Shown here one piece after another: positions 1 through 7,585 of a stretch of 64,000 nucleotides of DNA. Made by a program: the position numbers and the translations under genes. The notes beneath the pieces are model-generated. The model was not told where the DNA came from, did not search any database, and worked only from the letters and a program-made list of their open reading frames with translations. The stretch's first letter is position 1. Each line of letters starts with the position of its first letter. This DNA is from Bin87 sp963692995 (GTDB lineage: Bacteria; Chloroflexota; Dehalococcoidia; Lucifugimonadales; UBA3495), in NCBI GenBank assembly GCA_963692995.1, contig OY843611.1, positions 310,001-374,000 on the forward strand, in the 5' to 3' direction.

Positions 1-855
1 CATTACGTCGCGCCGCCCGCCGTAGGCGCCCACCGGCAACCCTCCGCCGATGATCTTGCCCATGGTGGTAATGTCCGGCGTGATGCCGAACAGCGTCTGC
101 GCGCCACCGTAGGCCACGCGAAAGCCGGTGATGACCTCGTCGAATATCAGCAGCGCGTCATGGGCTTCCGTTATGTCGCGCAGGAACTGGAGAAATCCGT
201 CGGACGGAGGGACGACGCCCATGTTGCCGGCCACCGGCTCGACGATGATGGCGGCGATGTCTGCGGGCCAGGCGTCGAACAAGCTTTCGACGGAGGTTAG
301 ATCATTGTAGGTGGCGATCAGGGTCTCGGCGGCGTAGGACGCGGGGACGCCGGCGCTGGTGGGCACGCCATGGGTCAGCGCGCCGGAGCCGGCGGCGACC
401 AGCAGTCCGTCGGCGTGGCCGTGGTAGTTGCCGGCGAACTTGATGATCTTGGAGCGGCCGGTGTAGGCCCGGGCCAGCCGCAGGGCGGTCATGCAGGCTT
501 CCGTCCCTGAGTTGACCAGTCGCACCAGCTCCACCGACGGCAGGGCGGCGCAGATCAGCTCCGCCAGCCGCACCTCCTGCTCCACCGGCGCGCCGAAGGA
601 GGTGCCGTCCGCCGCTGCCCGCTGTACCGCCTCTACCACGGCGGGATGGGCATGGCCCAACGCCAGCGGCCCCCACGAGCCGAGGTAGTCGATGTACTCG
701 TTGCCGTCCACGTCCCACACCCGCGCGCCCTGTCCGCGGGCGATGAACGGGGGTGTACCCGCTACGGCGCGAAAGGAGCGAACCGGGCTGTTGACGCCGC
801 CGGGAATGACCCGCTGGGCCTGGTCAAAAAGCTGCTGGGATTTGGCTTGCTGCAT
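1..855 (-). CDS. hemL: Glutamate-1-semialdehyde 2,1-aminomutase, 3' end outside window
   Basis: This PLP enzyme converts glutamate-1-semialdehyde to 5-aminolevulinate, the last step of the C5 route to tetrapyrroles. The first 285 codons are visible, from ATG at 855. The N-terminus carries the family's VIPGGVNSPVRSF motif, followed by NSGTEACMTALRLAR, IFDEVITGFR and TMGKIIGGGLPVGAYGG; K267 in GKIIGGG is the expected PLP Schiff-base lysine. The full family length is about 425 residues, so roughly a third is missing beyond position 1. It lies 4 nt downstream of hemB on the same strand, which indicates co-transcription. Confidence 0.95.
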   Translation of the reverse strand, partial: MQQAKSQQLFDQAQRVIPGGVNSPVRSFRAVAGTPPFIARGQGARVWDVDGNEYIDYLGSWGPLALGHAHPAVVEAVQRAAADGTSFGAPVEQEVRLAELICAALPSVELVRLVNSGTEACMTALRLARAYTGRSKIIKFAGNYHGHADGLLVAAGSGALTHGVPTSAGVPASYAAETLIATYNDLTSVESLFDAWPADIAAIIVEPVAGNMGVVPPSDGFLQFLRDITEAHDALLIFDEVITGFRVAYGGAQTLFGITPDITTMGKIIGGGLPVGAYGGRRDVM

Positions 856-859
856 TGTT

Positions 860-1843
860 TTATTCTCCTCCCTTTAGCCAGCGCGCCACTTCCTTGGCGT
901 GGTAGGAGATGACGATGTCCGCGCCGGCGCGCCGGATGGCCGTCAACAACTCCAGCGTGACGGGCTTTTCATCAATCCAGCCGGCCCGGGACGCCGCTTT
1001 TACCATGGAGTACTCGCCGCTGACGTTGTAGGCGGCCAGCGGGTAGTCGTAGCGTTCCCGGGCCTCTTTGATGACGTCCAGGTAGGCCATGGCCGGTTTG
1101 ACCATTACGATGTCCGCGCCCTCGGCGATGTCCGATTCAATCTCCCGCATCGCCATGCGGCGGTTGGCCGGGTCCATCTGGTAGCTGCGCCGGTCGCCGA
1201 ACTGGGGCGTGGAGTCGGCGGCGACGCGGAAGGGCCCATAGAAGGACGACGCGTACTTGGCAGCGTAGCCCATGATGGGCGTGTCCTCGTAGCCGTGAGC
1301 GTCCAGCGTACCCCGTATGGCCCGCACCTGCCCGTCCATCATGGAGGATGGGGCGACCATGTCAGCGCCGGCCTGAACCTGGGTCAGAGCCGAGCGGGCC
1401 AGCAGTTCCAGGGTGGCGTCGTTGTCAATTCGCTCGCCCGAAATCACGCCGCAATGGCCGTGGTCGGTGTACTCGCACAGGCACACGTCGCCGATGACCA
1501 TGAGGCCGGGCGCGCGTTCTTTGATGGCGCGGGTGGCTTCCTGAATGATCCCCTCGGGGTCGTAGGCTCCGCTGCCCACTGCGTCCTTTTCCGGCGGCAG
1601 ACCGAACAGCAGCACCGAAGGAATGCCCAGCTCAACCACCTCGTCGATTTCTTCGTTGAGGCGGTCGATGGACGTGTGATAGCAGCCCGGCATCGGCTCG
1701 ATTTCCTCGCGGCGGTTCTCGCCGTGGGTGACGAACATGGGGTAGATGAAGTTGGCGGCGCCGATACGGGTCTCGCGCACCATTTCACGCACCGGGGCTT
1801 TTTCCCGCAGCCGGCGCATTCGCAAATCGGGATGCTTCAGCAT
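860..1843 (-). CDS. hemB: Porphobilinogen synthase (5-aminolevulinate dehydratase)
   Basis: The enzyme condenses two 5-aminolevulinate molecules to porphobilinogen. I chose ATG 1843 (327 aa) over an upstream in-frame start at 1882 because GGGAGGAGGG lies a few bases before it and the product then has the usual family length. Both substrate-binding lysines are present: K196 in MGYAAKYAS and K249 in MVKPAMAYLD. The cysteine triad C121/C123/C131 in DVCLCEYTDHGHCG marks the zinc-dependent class. The upstream cobA-hemD stop is 36 nt before this start, and hemL follows after 4 nt. Confidence 0.95.
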   Translation of the reverse strand: MLKHPDLRMRRLREKAPVREMVRETRIGAANFIYPMFVTHGENRREEIEPMPGCYHTSIDRLNEEIDEVVELGIPSVLLFGLPPEKDAVGSGAYDPEGIIQEATRAIKERAPGLMVIGDVCLCEYTDHGHCGVISGERIDNDATLELLARSALTQVQAGADMVAPSSMMDGQVRAIRGTLDAHGYEDTPIMGYAAKYASSFYGPFRVAADSTPQFGDRRSYQMDPANRRMAMREIESDIAEGADIVMVKPAMAYLDVIKEARERYDYPLAAYNVSGEYSMVKAASRAGWIDEKPVTLELLTAIRRAGADIVISYHAKEVARWLKGGE

Positions 1844-1878
1844 GATGTCCCTCCTCCCTAGTGGTTGGCCCGGATTGT

Positions 1879-3423
1879 TCACCGAGCCGGGCCGGCGAAG
1901 TAATTTGCCAGCGCGTCCGCCAGTCCTTCAACGTTGTGTTCAGCGGCAATGATGTCAACGGACCGGCCCAATTCCGCAGCCGTGGCGGCAGTGATCGGCC
2001 CGATACAGGCCGTCAGGCAACCGTCCAGCAGCCGGCGGTCGTCGCCGAGGATATCCAGCAGATTGCGTACCGTTGACGAACTAGTGAAGGTTATCACATC
2101 CACCCCGCTTGCCAACGCCTGCCGCGCCCTTTCCGCAATGCCGGCGGGCCTGACGTTGCGATAGGCCGGTACGCGGCGGGCGTCGGCGCCCAGCTCCGCC
2201 AGTCCGACCGCCAGCGCGTCGCGCCCAATGGCCGAGCCCGGCAGCAGCGCCAGTCGTCCCATCCAGTCCCGGCTCGACAGCTCGGCGATTACTTCCTCGG
2301 ATACCGACCGTTTGGGGATGAAGTCGGGCTCAATGCCGCGCTCCCGCAGGGCCCGGGCCGTGGCCGGCCCGATGGCTCCGATGGTCGCGCCGGCGAAGTG
2401 GCGAGCGTCCTGACCGGTCGCGCGCAACCGTTCCCAGACGTACTCCACGGAGTTAACGCTGGCAAAAATCACCCACCGACCCGGTACGCCGGCCGTTTCG
2501 GCCAACGCCGCGTCCAGTTCGCCATAGTCGTCCAGCGGCCCTATTTCGATGGACGGCAGTTCAATGGGCGCCGCTCCCAATTCGGTAAGCAGTTCGACCA
2601 GGCGCGATGCCTGGGTGCGCGAGCGGGTCACCAGCACGCGTTTGCCCCACAATGGTCGCCGGTCGAACCAGCCGATTTCGTCCCGCAGACGCGCCACGGC
2701 GCCGATGATGGCGATTACCGGAGCGCCGATGCCGGCGGTTTTGCCCTTTTCGGCAATGTCGGCCAGGGTGCCGGTCACGGTACGCTGGCGGCTCCAGGTG
2801 CCCCACTGCACCAGCGCGGCGGGAGTGTCGGCAGCCATGCCGTTAGCCTGTAGGGTGTCCACTATCCCCGGCAGGGCGGCCCAGCCCATTAGGGTCACCA
2901 GCGTGCCGCCCGTTTTCGCCAGCGCGGCCCAGTCGGTGCTGGTTTCGCCTTTGCTGGGGTCCTCGCTGCCGGTGACGATGGTGACGGACGTGGAGATGCC
3001 GCGGTGCGTTACCGGGATGCCGGCGTAGGCTGCCGCCGCCACCGCTGACGTCACTCCCGGCGCTACCATGAAAGGCACTCCGGCGGCCGCCAGGGCCAGC
3101 GCTTCCTCGCCGCCACGTCCGAAGACGAAGGGGTCGCCGCCCTTGAGTCGCACCACCGTTTTGCCGGCCAGTCCCTCGGCAACCAGCAGGTCGTTAATCT
3201 CCGACTGCGTCAGCGCTTGCCGCCCCCGCTCCTTGCCTACGAACACCCGCTTCGCCGAGGCCGGGGCCAGCGCAACCAGCGACGGATCCAGCAGCCGGTC
3301 GTACACCACCACGTCGGCCTCGGCCAACGCCTGCGCGCCCTTGACGGTGAGCAGGCCAGGGTCGCCGGGGCCGGCGCCGACCAGATAGACTTTGCCGGGT
3401 TTTCCGGTGGGGTCCGTTGACAT
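1879..3423 (-). CDS. cobA-hemD: Fused uroporphyrinogen-III C-methyltransferase / uroporphyrinogen-III synthase
   Basis: The 514-aa protein has two enzymes in one chain. Residues ~10-250 are the SAM-dependent methyltransferase that makes precorrin-2 (VYLVGAGPGDPGLLT near the start, then GDPFVFGRGGEEA). Residues ~265-505 are uroporphyrinogen-III synthase (KRVLVTRSRTQA, later ITFTSSSTVRNLL). Together they take hydroxymethylbilane through uro'gen III to precorrin-2, which the Met8-like protein encoded upstream can turn into siroheme. This fusion is known in several bacterial phyla. The gene is separated from hemC by a ~3.4-4.2 kb accessory island, while hemB follows directly. Confidence 0.93.
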   Translation of the reverse strand: MSTDPTGKPGKVYLVGAGPGDPGLLTVKGAQALAEADVVVYDRLLDPSLVALAPASAKRVFVGKERGRQALTQSEINDLLVAEGLAGKTVVRLKGGDPFVFGRGGEEALALAAAGVPFMVAPGVTSAVAAAAYAGIPVTHRGISTSVTIVTGSEDPSKGETSTDWAALAKTGGTLVTLMGWAALPGIVDTLQANGMAADTPAALVQWGTWSRQRTVTGTLADIAEKGKTAGIGAPVIAIIGAVARLRDEIGWFDRRPLWGKRVLVTRSRTQASRLVELLTELGAAPIELPSIEIGPLDDYGELDAALAETAGVPGRWVIFASVNSVEYVWERLRATGQDARHFAGATIGAIGPATARALRERGIEPDFIPKRSVSEEVIAELSSRDWMGRLALLPGSAIGRDALAVGLAELGADARRVPAYRNVRPAGIAERARQALASGVDVITFTSSSTVRNLLDILGDDRRLLDGCLTACIGPITAATAAELGRSVDIIAAEHNVEGLADALANYFAGPAR

Positions 3424-3451
3424 AGGAACAGTATAACGGTCCGGGTTAGTT

Positions 3452-3853
3452 TCAACGCCTGAGGATCAGCGCTTGAATAGCCACCAGCTTGCGCTCGTCA
3501 ACGCCGGTTTGCATGAACCCATCAATAGCTTCTTCGGCCGCGCCGATCCAGGCGATGGTTTCAGGAAGGGTAAACGTCATGTTCGGATCGTAGTCCGCCA
3601 GGTGCCGCTGGTCCTGAAGTTGCGCGAATCTACCCGCGAACTGTTCGATTTGCGGAGAGAACAAGCCTTGGCCTTGTAGCAAGTTCCGCCTGGTTGCGTT
3701 GTGGTTCAGGCCCCGGTAGATACGGGACCAGGCGTGTTCAGTCAACGGGTCGTGGGGCGTGCCTAACAGACAGTCGGCATTGCTGCTGGCCAATGCGTGG
3801 AACATGGCATAGTATGCGGTACTGACCGCCCGGCGCAACGAGTCTTGCAGCGG
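3452..3853 (-). pseudogene. HEPN-domain protein, C-terminal part split off by an insertion element
   Basis: This is the 3' portion of a HEPN gene whose 5' portion lies at 6784-6857 on the other side of the element. It reads QDSLRRAVSTAYYAMFHAL and, later, QRHLADYDP, both typical of small HEPN proteins. Removing the element and one copy of the 8-bp target duplication restores a continuous 155-codon frame running QPL-QDS across the junction. HEPN proteins are commonly RNase toxins or their regulators. In the present arrangement the fragment has only a weak TTG start at 3838, so I regard it as inactivated. cobA-hemD begins 29 nt downstream. Confidence 0.8.
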
Positions 3854-3862
3854 GGTAGTGTC

Positions 3863-4780
3863 TCAGTTTGAAATTGCGGCTTTTCGCGGAGCATAAGGGC
3901 CACGCTTGCCCGGTTTAGGCAACGATGCGTTCACCAAGTCAACTAGCCAGTCCACGTCGTGCACACGGTTGGCCAAGCCTGCCGCCATCGCTGGCGTCGT
4001 TTTGCGGCCATGATTGCGCTTGGTCAACGTGGTGTGGGGTCGGCAGAAATTGTAGTGAACGAAGTACAGGGCCAGCATATGACAGTGGTTTTCCAATTTC
4101 TTAGAGAATGCGTTGGTGAGCCTGGTGAACCGCCGCATCCCCATCCGCATGGTGAGGTTCTGCCTCTCCACATAGGACGTGCTGATGTGGTCACAGTCAG
4201 GGTTGCCCGACACTTCCTGCTTGACGGCTCCGACGCACTCCACCGGAGAGTACCGTCGCTGGTCTTCCTTGGGCGCCTCGCCGTACAGTTTCACCAGTTG
4301 GGCATAATCCACGTCTCCGCCGAAAGCCCCTTCCACCGCTTCCAAGTATGACTTCAGCCCGTCGGTGGTGATTTGGACACGGTTTGCCAACCGCTCGCGC
4401 AGGTCGTCCATGATCTCAATGGCGGCGGCGGAGTCCCGGTTGGGGCTAACATGCCAAGACACAATCAACTTGCTCTCGGCGTCGATACCTGTCCACGTCC
4501 ACACGTCGCCAGCCTCAGCGGGAGCGGCCTTGGCGTACTCAACGTTCTTGCGCTTGGCGTAGCAGAAACTCCAAACCTCGTCGCACTGCACTTTGCGCGT
4601 CACAAGGTCACGGACGGTACGGTCGTGGAAGGACGCGCAGGCTTCGCCAGCAACCACAAGCAGTTTCGTTACGGTGTTGATGGACACGTCAGTCACGCGG
4701 CTGATTGACCGCATGGATGAGCCTTCTACCAGCAGGTTGAGTATCTGCTTCTGCTTGTCGTTGGAAAGCCGATTTGCCAT
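3863..4780 (-). CDS. DDE transposase, IS1-like
   Basis: The 305-aa protein begins with a helix-turn-helix region (SNDKQKQILNLLVEGSS, then SINTVTKLL). It continues with a DDE core: VQCDEVWSF, WTWTGIDAESKLIVSWH, ITTDGLKSY, and a C-terminal part containing KKLENH and YNFCRPHTTL. Its stop lies inside the left terminal repeat region of the element and ATG 4780 is the only clear start. It should mobilise the 3854-6783 element. I assign IS1-like from the overall pattern; IS1595 is the alternative, as both families give 8-bp duplications. Confidence 0.85.
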   Translation of the reverse strand: MANRLSNDKQKQILNLLVEGSSMRSISRVTDVSINTVTKLLVVAGEACASFHDRTVRDLVTRKVQCDEVWSFCYAKRKNVEYAKAAPAEAGDVWTWTGIDAESKLIVSWHVSPNRDSAAAIEIMDDLRERLANRVQITTDGLKSYLEAVEGAFGGDVDYAQLVKLYGEAPKEDQRRYSPVECVGAVKQEVSGNPDCDHISTSYVERQNLTMRMGMRRFTRLTNAFSKKLENHCHMLALYFVHYNFCRPHTTLTKRNHGRKTTPAMAAGLANRVHDVDWLVDLVNASLPKPGKRGPYAPRKAAISN

Positions 4781-4826
4781 GCCCGCAGTATAAGGACTGC
4801 CGCCTTATTTGTCAAGCATTTGTGCA

Positions 4827-6467
4827 TTATGAAATTACAAGCCTGGTCTGCGAATTTCCCACTAACGACCGCGGGTCAGGTGGCGGCAACTTGGGTAGTT
4901 CGCCCTTGGTTAGCATCTCCTGTACGCTCAACACCTGCATTACCGGATAGTCTGAAACGCCGTCCGCACCAGCATCAAGTGTTACCCGGCCTTGTTCAGC
5001 GGCGAATGTCCGCAGGTTGTTCGCCGGCGGGTACAGGCTGACCATCAAGGACATCGGGGCAAAAATCCCCCGGTTCTGCATCGCAGTCTGCGCCCCCAGC
5101 AGTTTGTCCATATCGGGCCGGCCAATGCGGTTGCGGTGCATTTTGACCTGTATGGGGATAATTTCTCTGGCCGCCCCATAAAAGCGGGCGTCCACGCCGC
5201 CATCGCCCGTTTTCCGGCTATTAGGCACGGCGTTGAGCAAGCCTGCCACCTTGTCCTCGGCCCAGGCCCAGCCCGGTATGCCGTCTTCCGTATCATCGCG
5301 GCTTTGCAAGGCCCGCTTCTCAAACTGCTCCCACTCGTAATCACTCCAACCTAACCCATAAACTACGGGGGCAACGTCGCTGCCCCGGGAAGTCAACCGC
5401 TGTTCCATCACACGCACTGCGATGCCGCTGATGTCGATGCCCAGATATTTGCGCCCCAGCTTGGCGGCCGCGTCCGCCGCCGTGCCGCACCCACAGAACG
5501 GGTCCAGCACGAAATCTCCTTCGTTGGACGATACACCCAATAATCTCTCCAACAAAGCAAGCGGTTTTTGCGTTGAGTAGCCGATTTCTTCCTCCTTGCG
5601 GAGCTTCCAGTGGTATGCGTATAACTGCCGTATGTCAGACCAGACGGTTGACAGGGGAACGCCGGGACTTGCATCCAAATACTGCCGTGTAGTTTGCCCG
5701 TTACGTTCCCTGGTGCGATATTTGCGCTCGTCTTTGTCAACGTGGACAAAGCGTTCGCGGATGTATTTTTCGCTGTATGGCAAGAATGCCTTATGATACG
5801 TGTGATCCCCTTTCTTGCGGGCGTATACTAGCAGGGTCTCGTGAGTCTTGACGTACTTGTTGCCTGCGGCCCGCCCGCCGGATGCTGTTCCATAGTTCCA
5901 GATAATTTCGTCAATGAAATTTGCCTCTCCGAATGTTGCGTCCAGCAGTATACGTAGATATACGTTAGCAGCAGGATTGCAATGCAAATAGAGAGTTCCC
6001 GTGTTCTTCAGCGCCCGTCGCATTTCTGCCAGCCTGCGGCCTATAAACACGGCGTAAGCCGCCATTTTGGACTGCTCGCCGGTTATCAGCCGGATGCCAT
6101 CAATGGCGTTCAGCAACGGGCCACGCTGAAGCCGGCGATAGGCGTTCTCCGTTTCTACCGTCCACCGCCAGATGTCTCGGAGCTGAGCATCAACCCTTCC
6201 CTTATCGCCGAAGACAGCCACATAATTGTGGTTAGAGTTGAACGGCGGATCCAAGTAAATCAGGTCAACGCATTCATCGGGCAAGACCCGCATTACGTCA
6301 ATGTTGTCAGCGCAGACCAGCGCATTACCCGCCAGGTACTTGGCGGCGTCGGGGTTTTCTTCCGGCAACAGTCGGGGGGGGGGGGGGGGGGGCGGCGCGG
6401 TCTGGGCATTACGGCTTCTCCGTCTGATCGGTCTTGCCCCAGCGGGCGCTGGCGGCCTGGCTCGCAA
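4827..6467 (-). CDS. Single-chain DNA methyltransferase / Mrr-like nuclease with a phase-variable 5' tract
   Basis: Numbered from the TTG at 6467 (546 aa), the protein has motif IV DPPF at 73-76 followed by motif I LDPFCGCGTA at 321-330, the beta-class order typical of N4/N6 methyltransferases. Residues ~390-546 look like an Mrr-type PD-(D/E)XK nuclease (GDGGVD at 421-426, QVK at 440-442). It would both modify and cut DNA. The TTG start is weak. A better start is ATG 6409, coupled TAATG-fashion to the stop of the preceding gene, but the 19-base C tract at 6374-6392 puts that ATG out of frame; 17 or 20 bases would restore it. This assembled allele is therefore probably switched off. Confidence 0.8.
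   Translation of the reverse strand: MRARPPAPAGARPIRRRSRNAQTAPPPPPPPRLLPEENPDAAKYLAGNALVCADNIDVMRVLPDECVDLIYLDPPFNSNHNYVAVFGDKGRVDAQLRDIWRWTVETENAYRRLQRGPLLNAIDGIRLITGEQSKMAAYAVFIGRRLAEMRRALKNTGTLYLHCNPAANVYLRILLDATFGEANFIDEIIWNYGTASGGRAAGNKYVKTHETLLVYARKKGDHTYHKAFLPYSEKYIRERFVHVDKDERKYRTRERNGQTTRQYLDASPGVPLSTVWSDIRQLYAYHWKLRKEEEIGYSTQKPLALLERLLGVSSNEGDFVLDPFCGCGTAADAAAKLGRKYLGIDISGIAVRVMEQRLTSRGSDVAPVVYGLGWSDYEWEQFEKRALQSRDDTEDGIPGWAWAEDKVAGLLNAVPNSRKTGDGGVDARFYGAAREIIPIQVKMHRNRIGRPDMDKLLGAQTAMQNRGIFAPMSLMVSLYPPANNLRTFAAEQGRVTLDAGADGVSDYPVMQVLSVQEMLTKGELPKLPPPDPRSLVGNSQTRLVIS
6374..6392 (-). repeat. 19-base homopolymer (C on coding strand) at the start of the RM gene
   Basis: An uninterrupted run of 19 G on the plus strand encodes the proline run near the N-terminus of the methyltransferase/nuclease. 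Tracts of this length slip readily during replication. It lies between the TAATG-coupled ATG at 6409 and the first conserved methyltransferase sequence, so its length decides which frame is read. Confidence 0.9.
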
Positions 6468-6663
6468 TTTCAGAGCGACGTTCCGGCGTCATGGCTTCTT
6501 CCCGCGCCTTCCCGCCCGTCTTGCCTGCCATCTGTCGCACCTCCGAATGAGGCTGCTTCGGTTCCAGTTCTTCTTCAATCTCCCCAGTCGCAATCTTGGC
6601 TACCATAACGGCGCAACCTACCACGTCAGCCGGCCTTTTCTCTCCACGTGGGCCTTTTGGCAT
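6409..6663 (-). CDS. Small basic protein upstream of the RM gene, element cargo
   Basis: The 84-aa protein has a strong ribosome site (GGAGGTGATTT directly before ATG 6663). Its C-terminal half carries GGKAREEAMTPERR and SEIASQAASARWG, a repeat-like Lys/Arg/Ala pattern seen in small nucleic-acid-associated proteins. The N-terminus reads KRPADVVGCAVMVAKIATGE. Its stop overlaps the ATG at 6409 (TAATG), so translation of the methyltransferase is probably coupled to it. I do not know its function; an RM controller or a DNA-binding accessory protein are possibilities. Confidence 0.65.
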   Translation of the reverse strand: MPKGPRGEKRPADVVGCAVMVAKIATGEIEEELEPKQPHSEVRQMAGKTGGKAREEAMTPERRSEIASQAASARWGKTDQTEKP

Positions 6664-6783
6664 AAATCACCTCCAGCGGAGCCTTGATGTTGTCAATGGA
6701 GAATATGGTATCTATCCAGTCCTGGCAAGTCCCAAATTGCAACCTCGCTCGACCCTGCCTCAATTTCAAACTGAGACACTACC

Positions 6784-6857
6784 TGCAGCGGCTGGGTATT
6801 GGGGTGTGGTGTAGTGGTCAGCAAGCGAGCGGTTTCAATGAGGTCTTGCCATCGCAT
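6784..6857 (-). pseudogene. HEPN-domain protein, N-terminal part
   Basis: This is the 5' end of the disrupted HEPN gene. It starts at ATG 6857, overlapping the stop of the upstream partner gene by one base (TGATG), which implies translational coupling. It encodes MRWQDLIETARLLTTTPHP and stops being HEPN-like exactly at the target duplication 6784-6791; reading then continues into the element for about 30 codons. The rest of the gene is at 3452-3853. Confidence 0.78.
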
Positions 6858-7192
6858 CAGCCTTTCCTGTCCCATGGGCGCGCCGCTGTTTTCTCGGCCA
6901 GCAGCCGGTGGTATTCGGCCTTGGGGATGTAGCCGACGGAGGTCACAGTCGGTATGCCGATTTCGCGCAGCTGCGGGTCTATCTCGCTGTAGAGCGCGTT
7001 GAGCCGGCGCATGTTCAGATCCTTGTAAGGGCCTTCATAGATGGCCCTTGTGTCAAGAAACTCTTCGCCTTCCGCATTCAACCTGACATCAGCATGTATG
7101 CCGCAGAATTTTACCGAGCCGTGGGGCTGAGCCCTAAGCCCCGCCAGGATGATCCGCTTCGCCTTTTCCTGCGTTTCCAGTGAGATAGCCAT
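6857..7192 (-). CDS. Partner protein of the HEPN gene, probable antitoxin-type component
   Basis: The 111-aa protein has no motif I can name with certainty. It contains DVRLNAEGEEFLDTRAIYEG and PQLREIGIPTVTSVGYIPKAEY. It lacks the GSxxR...DxD signature of minimal nucleotidyltransferases, although its size and its position directly before a HEPN gene resemble MNT-HEPN operons. Its stop overlaps the HEPN start by one base. By analogy with HEPN two-gene modules it may neutralise or regulate the HEPN protein; this is inference from position only. Confidence 0.6.
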   Translation of the reverse strand: MAISLETQEKAKRIILAGLRAQPHGSVKFCGIHADVRLNAEGEEFLDTRAIYEGPYKDLNMRRLNALYSEIDPQLREIGIPTVTSVGYIPKAEYHRLLAEKTAARPWDRKG

Positions 7193-7255
7193 ATGCCACC
7201 TTTCTCGCCGCCGACTTTGACTTGAGTCTGATGCTAGTGGCGCGGATTGGAACGA

Positions 7256-7585
7256 TCAAGTTTTTGGGTACACTTGCATTGCCCCCGACTTGCTTTCGTC
7301 ATACTCCCATACTTCCACACTGTCCGGTATTAGATGACGACGGGTTTTGATATAGTGTTGAGCCAAACTCTCGCCTCGCTCTTCGCTGGAATCCCGCAGG
7401 ACGAACAAAATTTTGCGGTAATCACTCGGAGCCAAAGCGAAATAAAGCATTGCCTCGTTCCATACAGTGATTTTGGCGCTCGGAACATTGCCGCCTGTTG
7501 TCCAAGTATGGGCTTTACACTCGACCAACGCAGGAGGTTTGTCAACACCCAAATCGAACTTATGCTCCTTCTCAACAGATTCTAA
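7256..7585 (-). pseudogene. Truncated PD-(D/E)XK nuclease-like protein
   Basis: Directly after the hemC stop codon (TAG, 7582-7584) an open frame encodes about 108 residues: ELESVEKEHKFDLGVDKPPALVECKAHTW and so on, ending MQVYPKT. The spacing of D in FDLG and E-x-K in VECKAH fits the nuclease fold, and SAKITVWNEAMLYF resembles the following helix. The frame extends back antisense into hemC without a convincing start, so I read this as the C-terminal remnant of a restriction-like gene that lost its 5' end at the hemC junction. Confidence 0.5.

Larger units (their letters stand above)
3854..6783 (-). mobile_element. IS1-like transporter IS carrying a restriction-modification gene
   Basis: The element is 2930 bp long with perfect 23-bp terminal inverted repeats, starting GGTAGTGTCTCAG at 3854-3876 and ending with the complement at 6761-6783. 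An identical 8-bp sequence, TGCAGCGG, flanks it (3846-3853 and 6784-6791). An 8-bp target duplication suits the IS1 and IS1595 families. Inside, all on the minus strand, are a small basic protein, a methyltransferase/nuclease and a DDE transposase. Insertion sequences with passenger genes (transporter IS) are known; the element interrupts the HEPN gene described in its own entries. The perfect repeats and clean duplication suggest a recent insertion. Confidence 0.9.
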
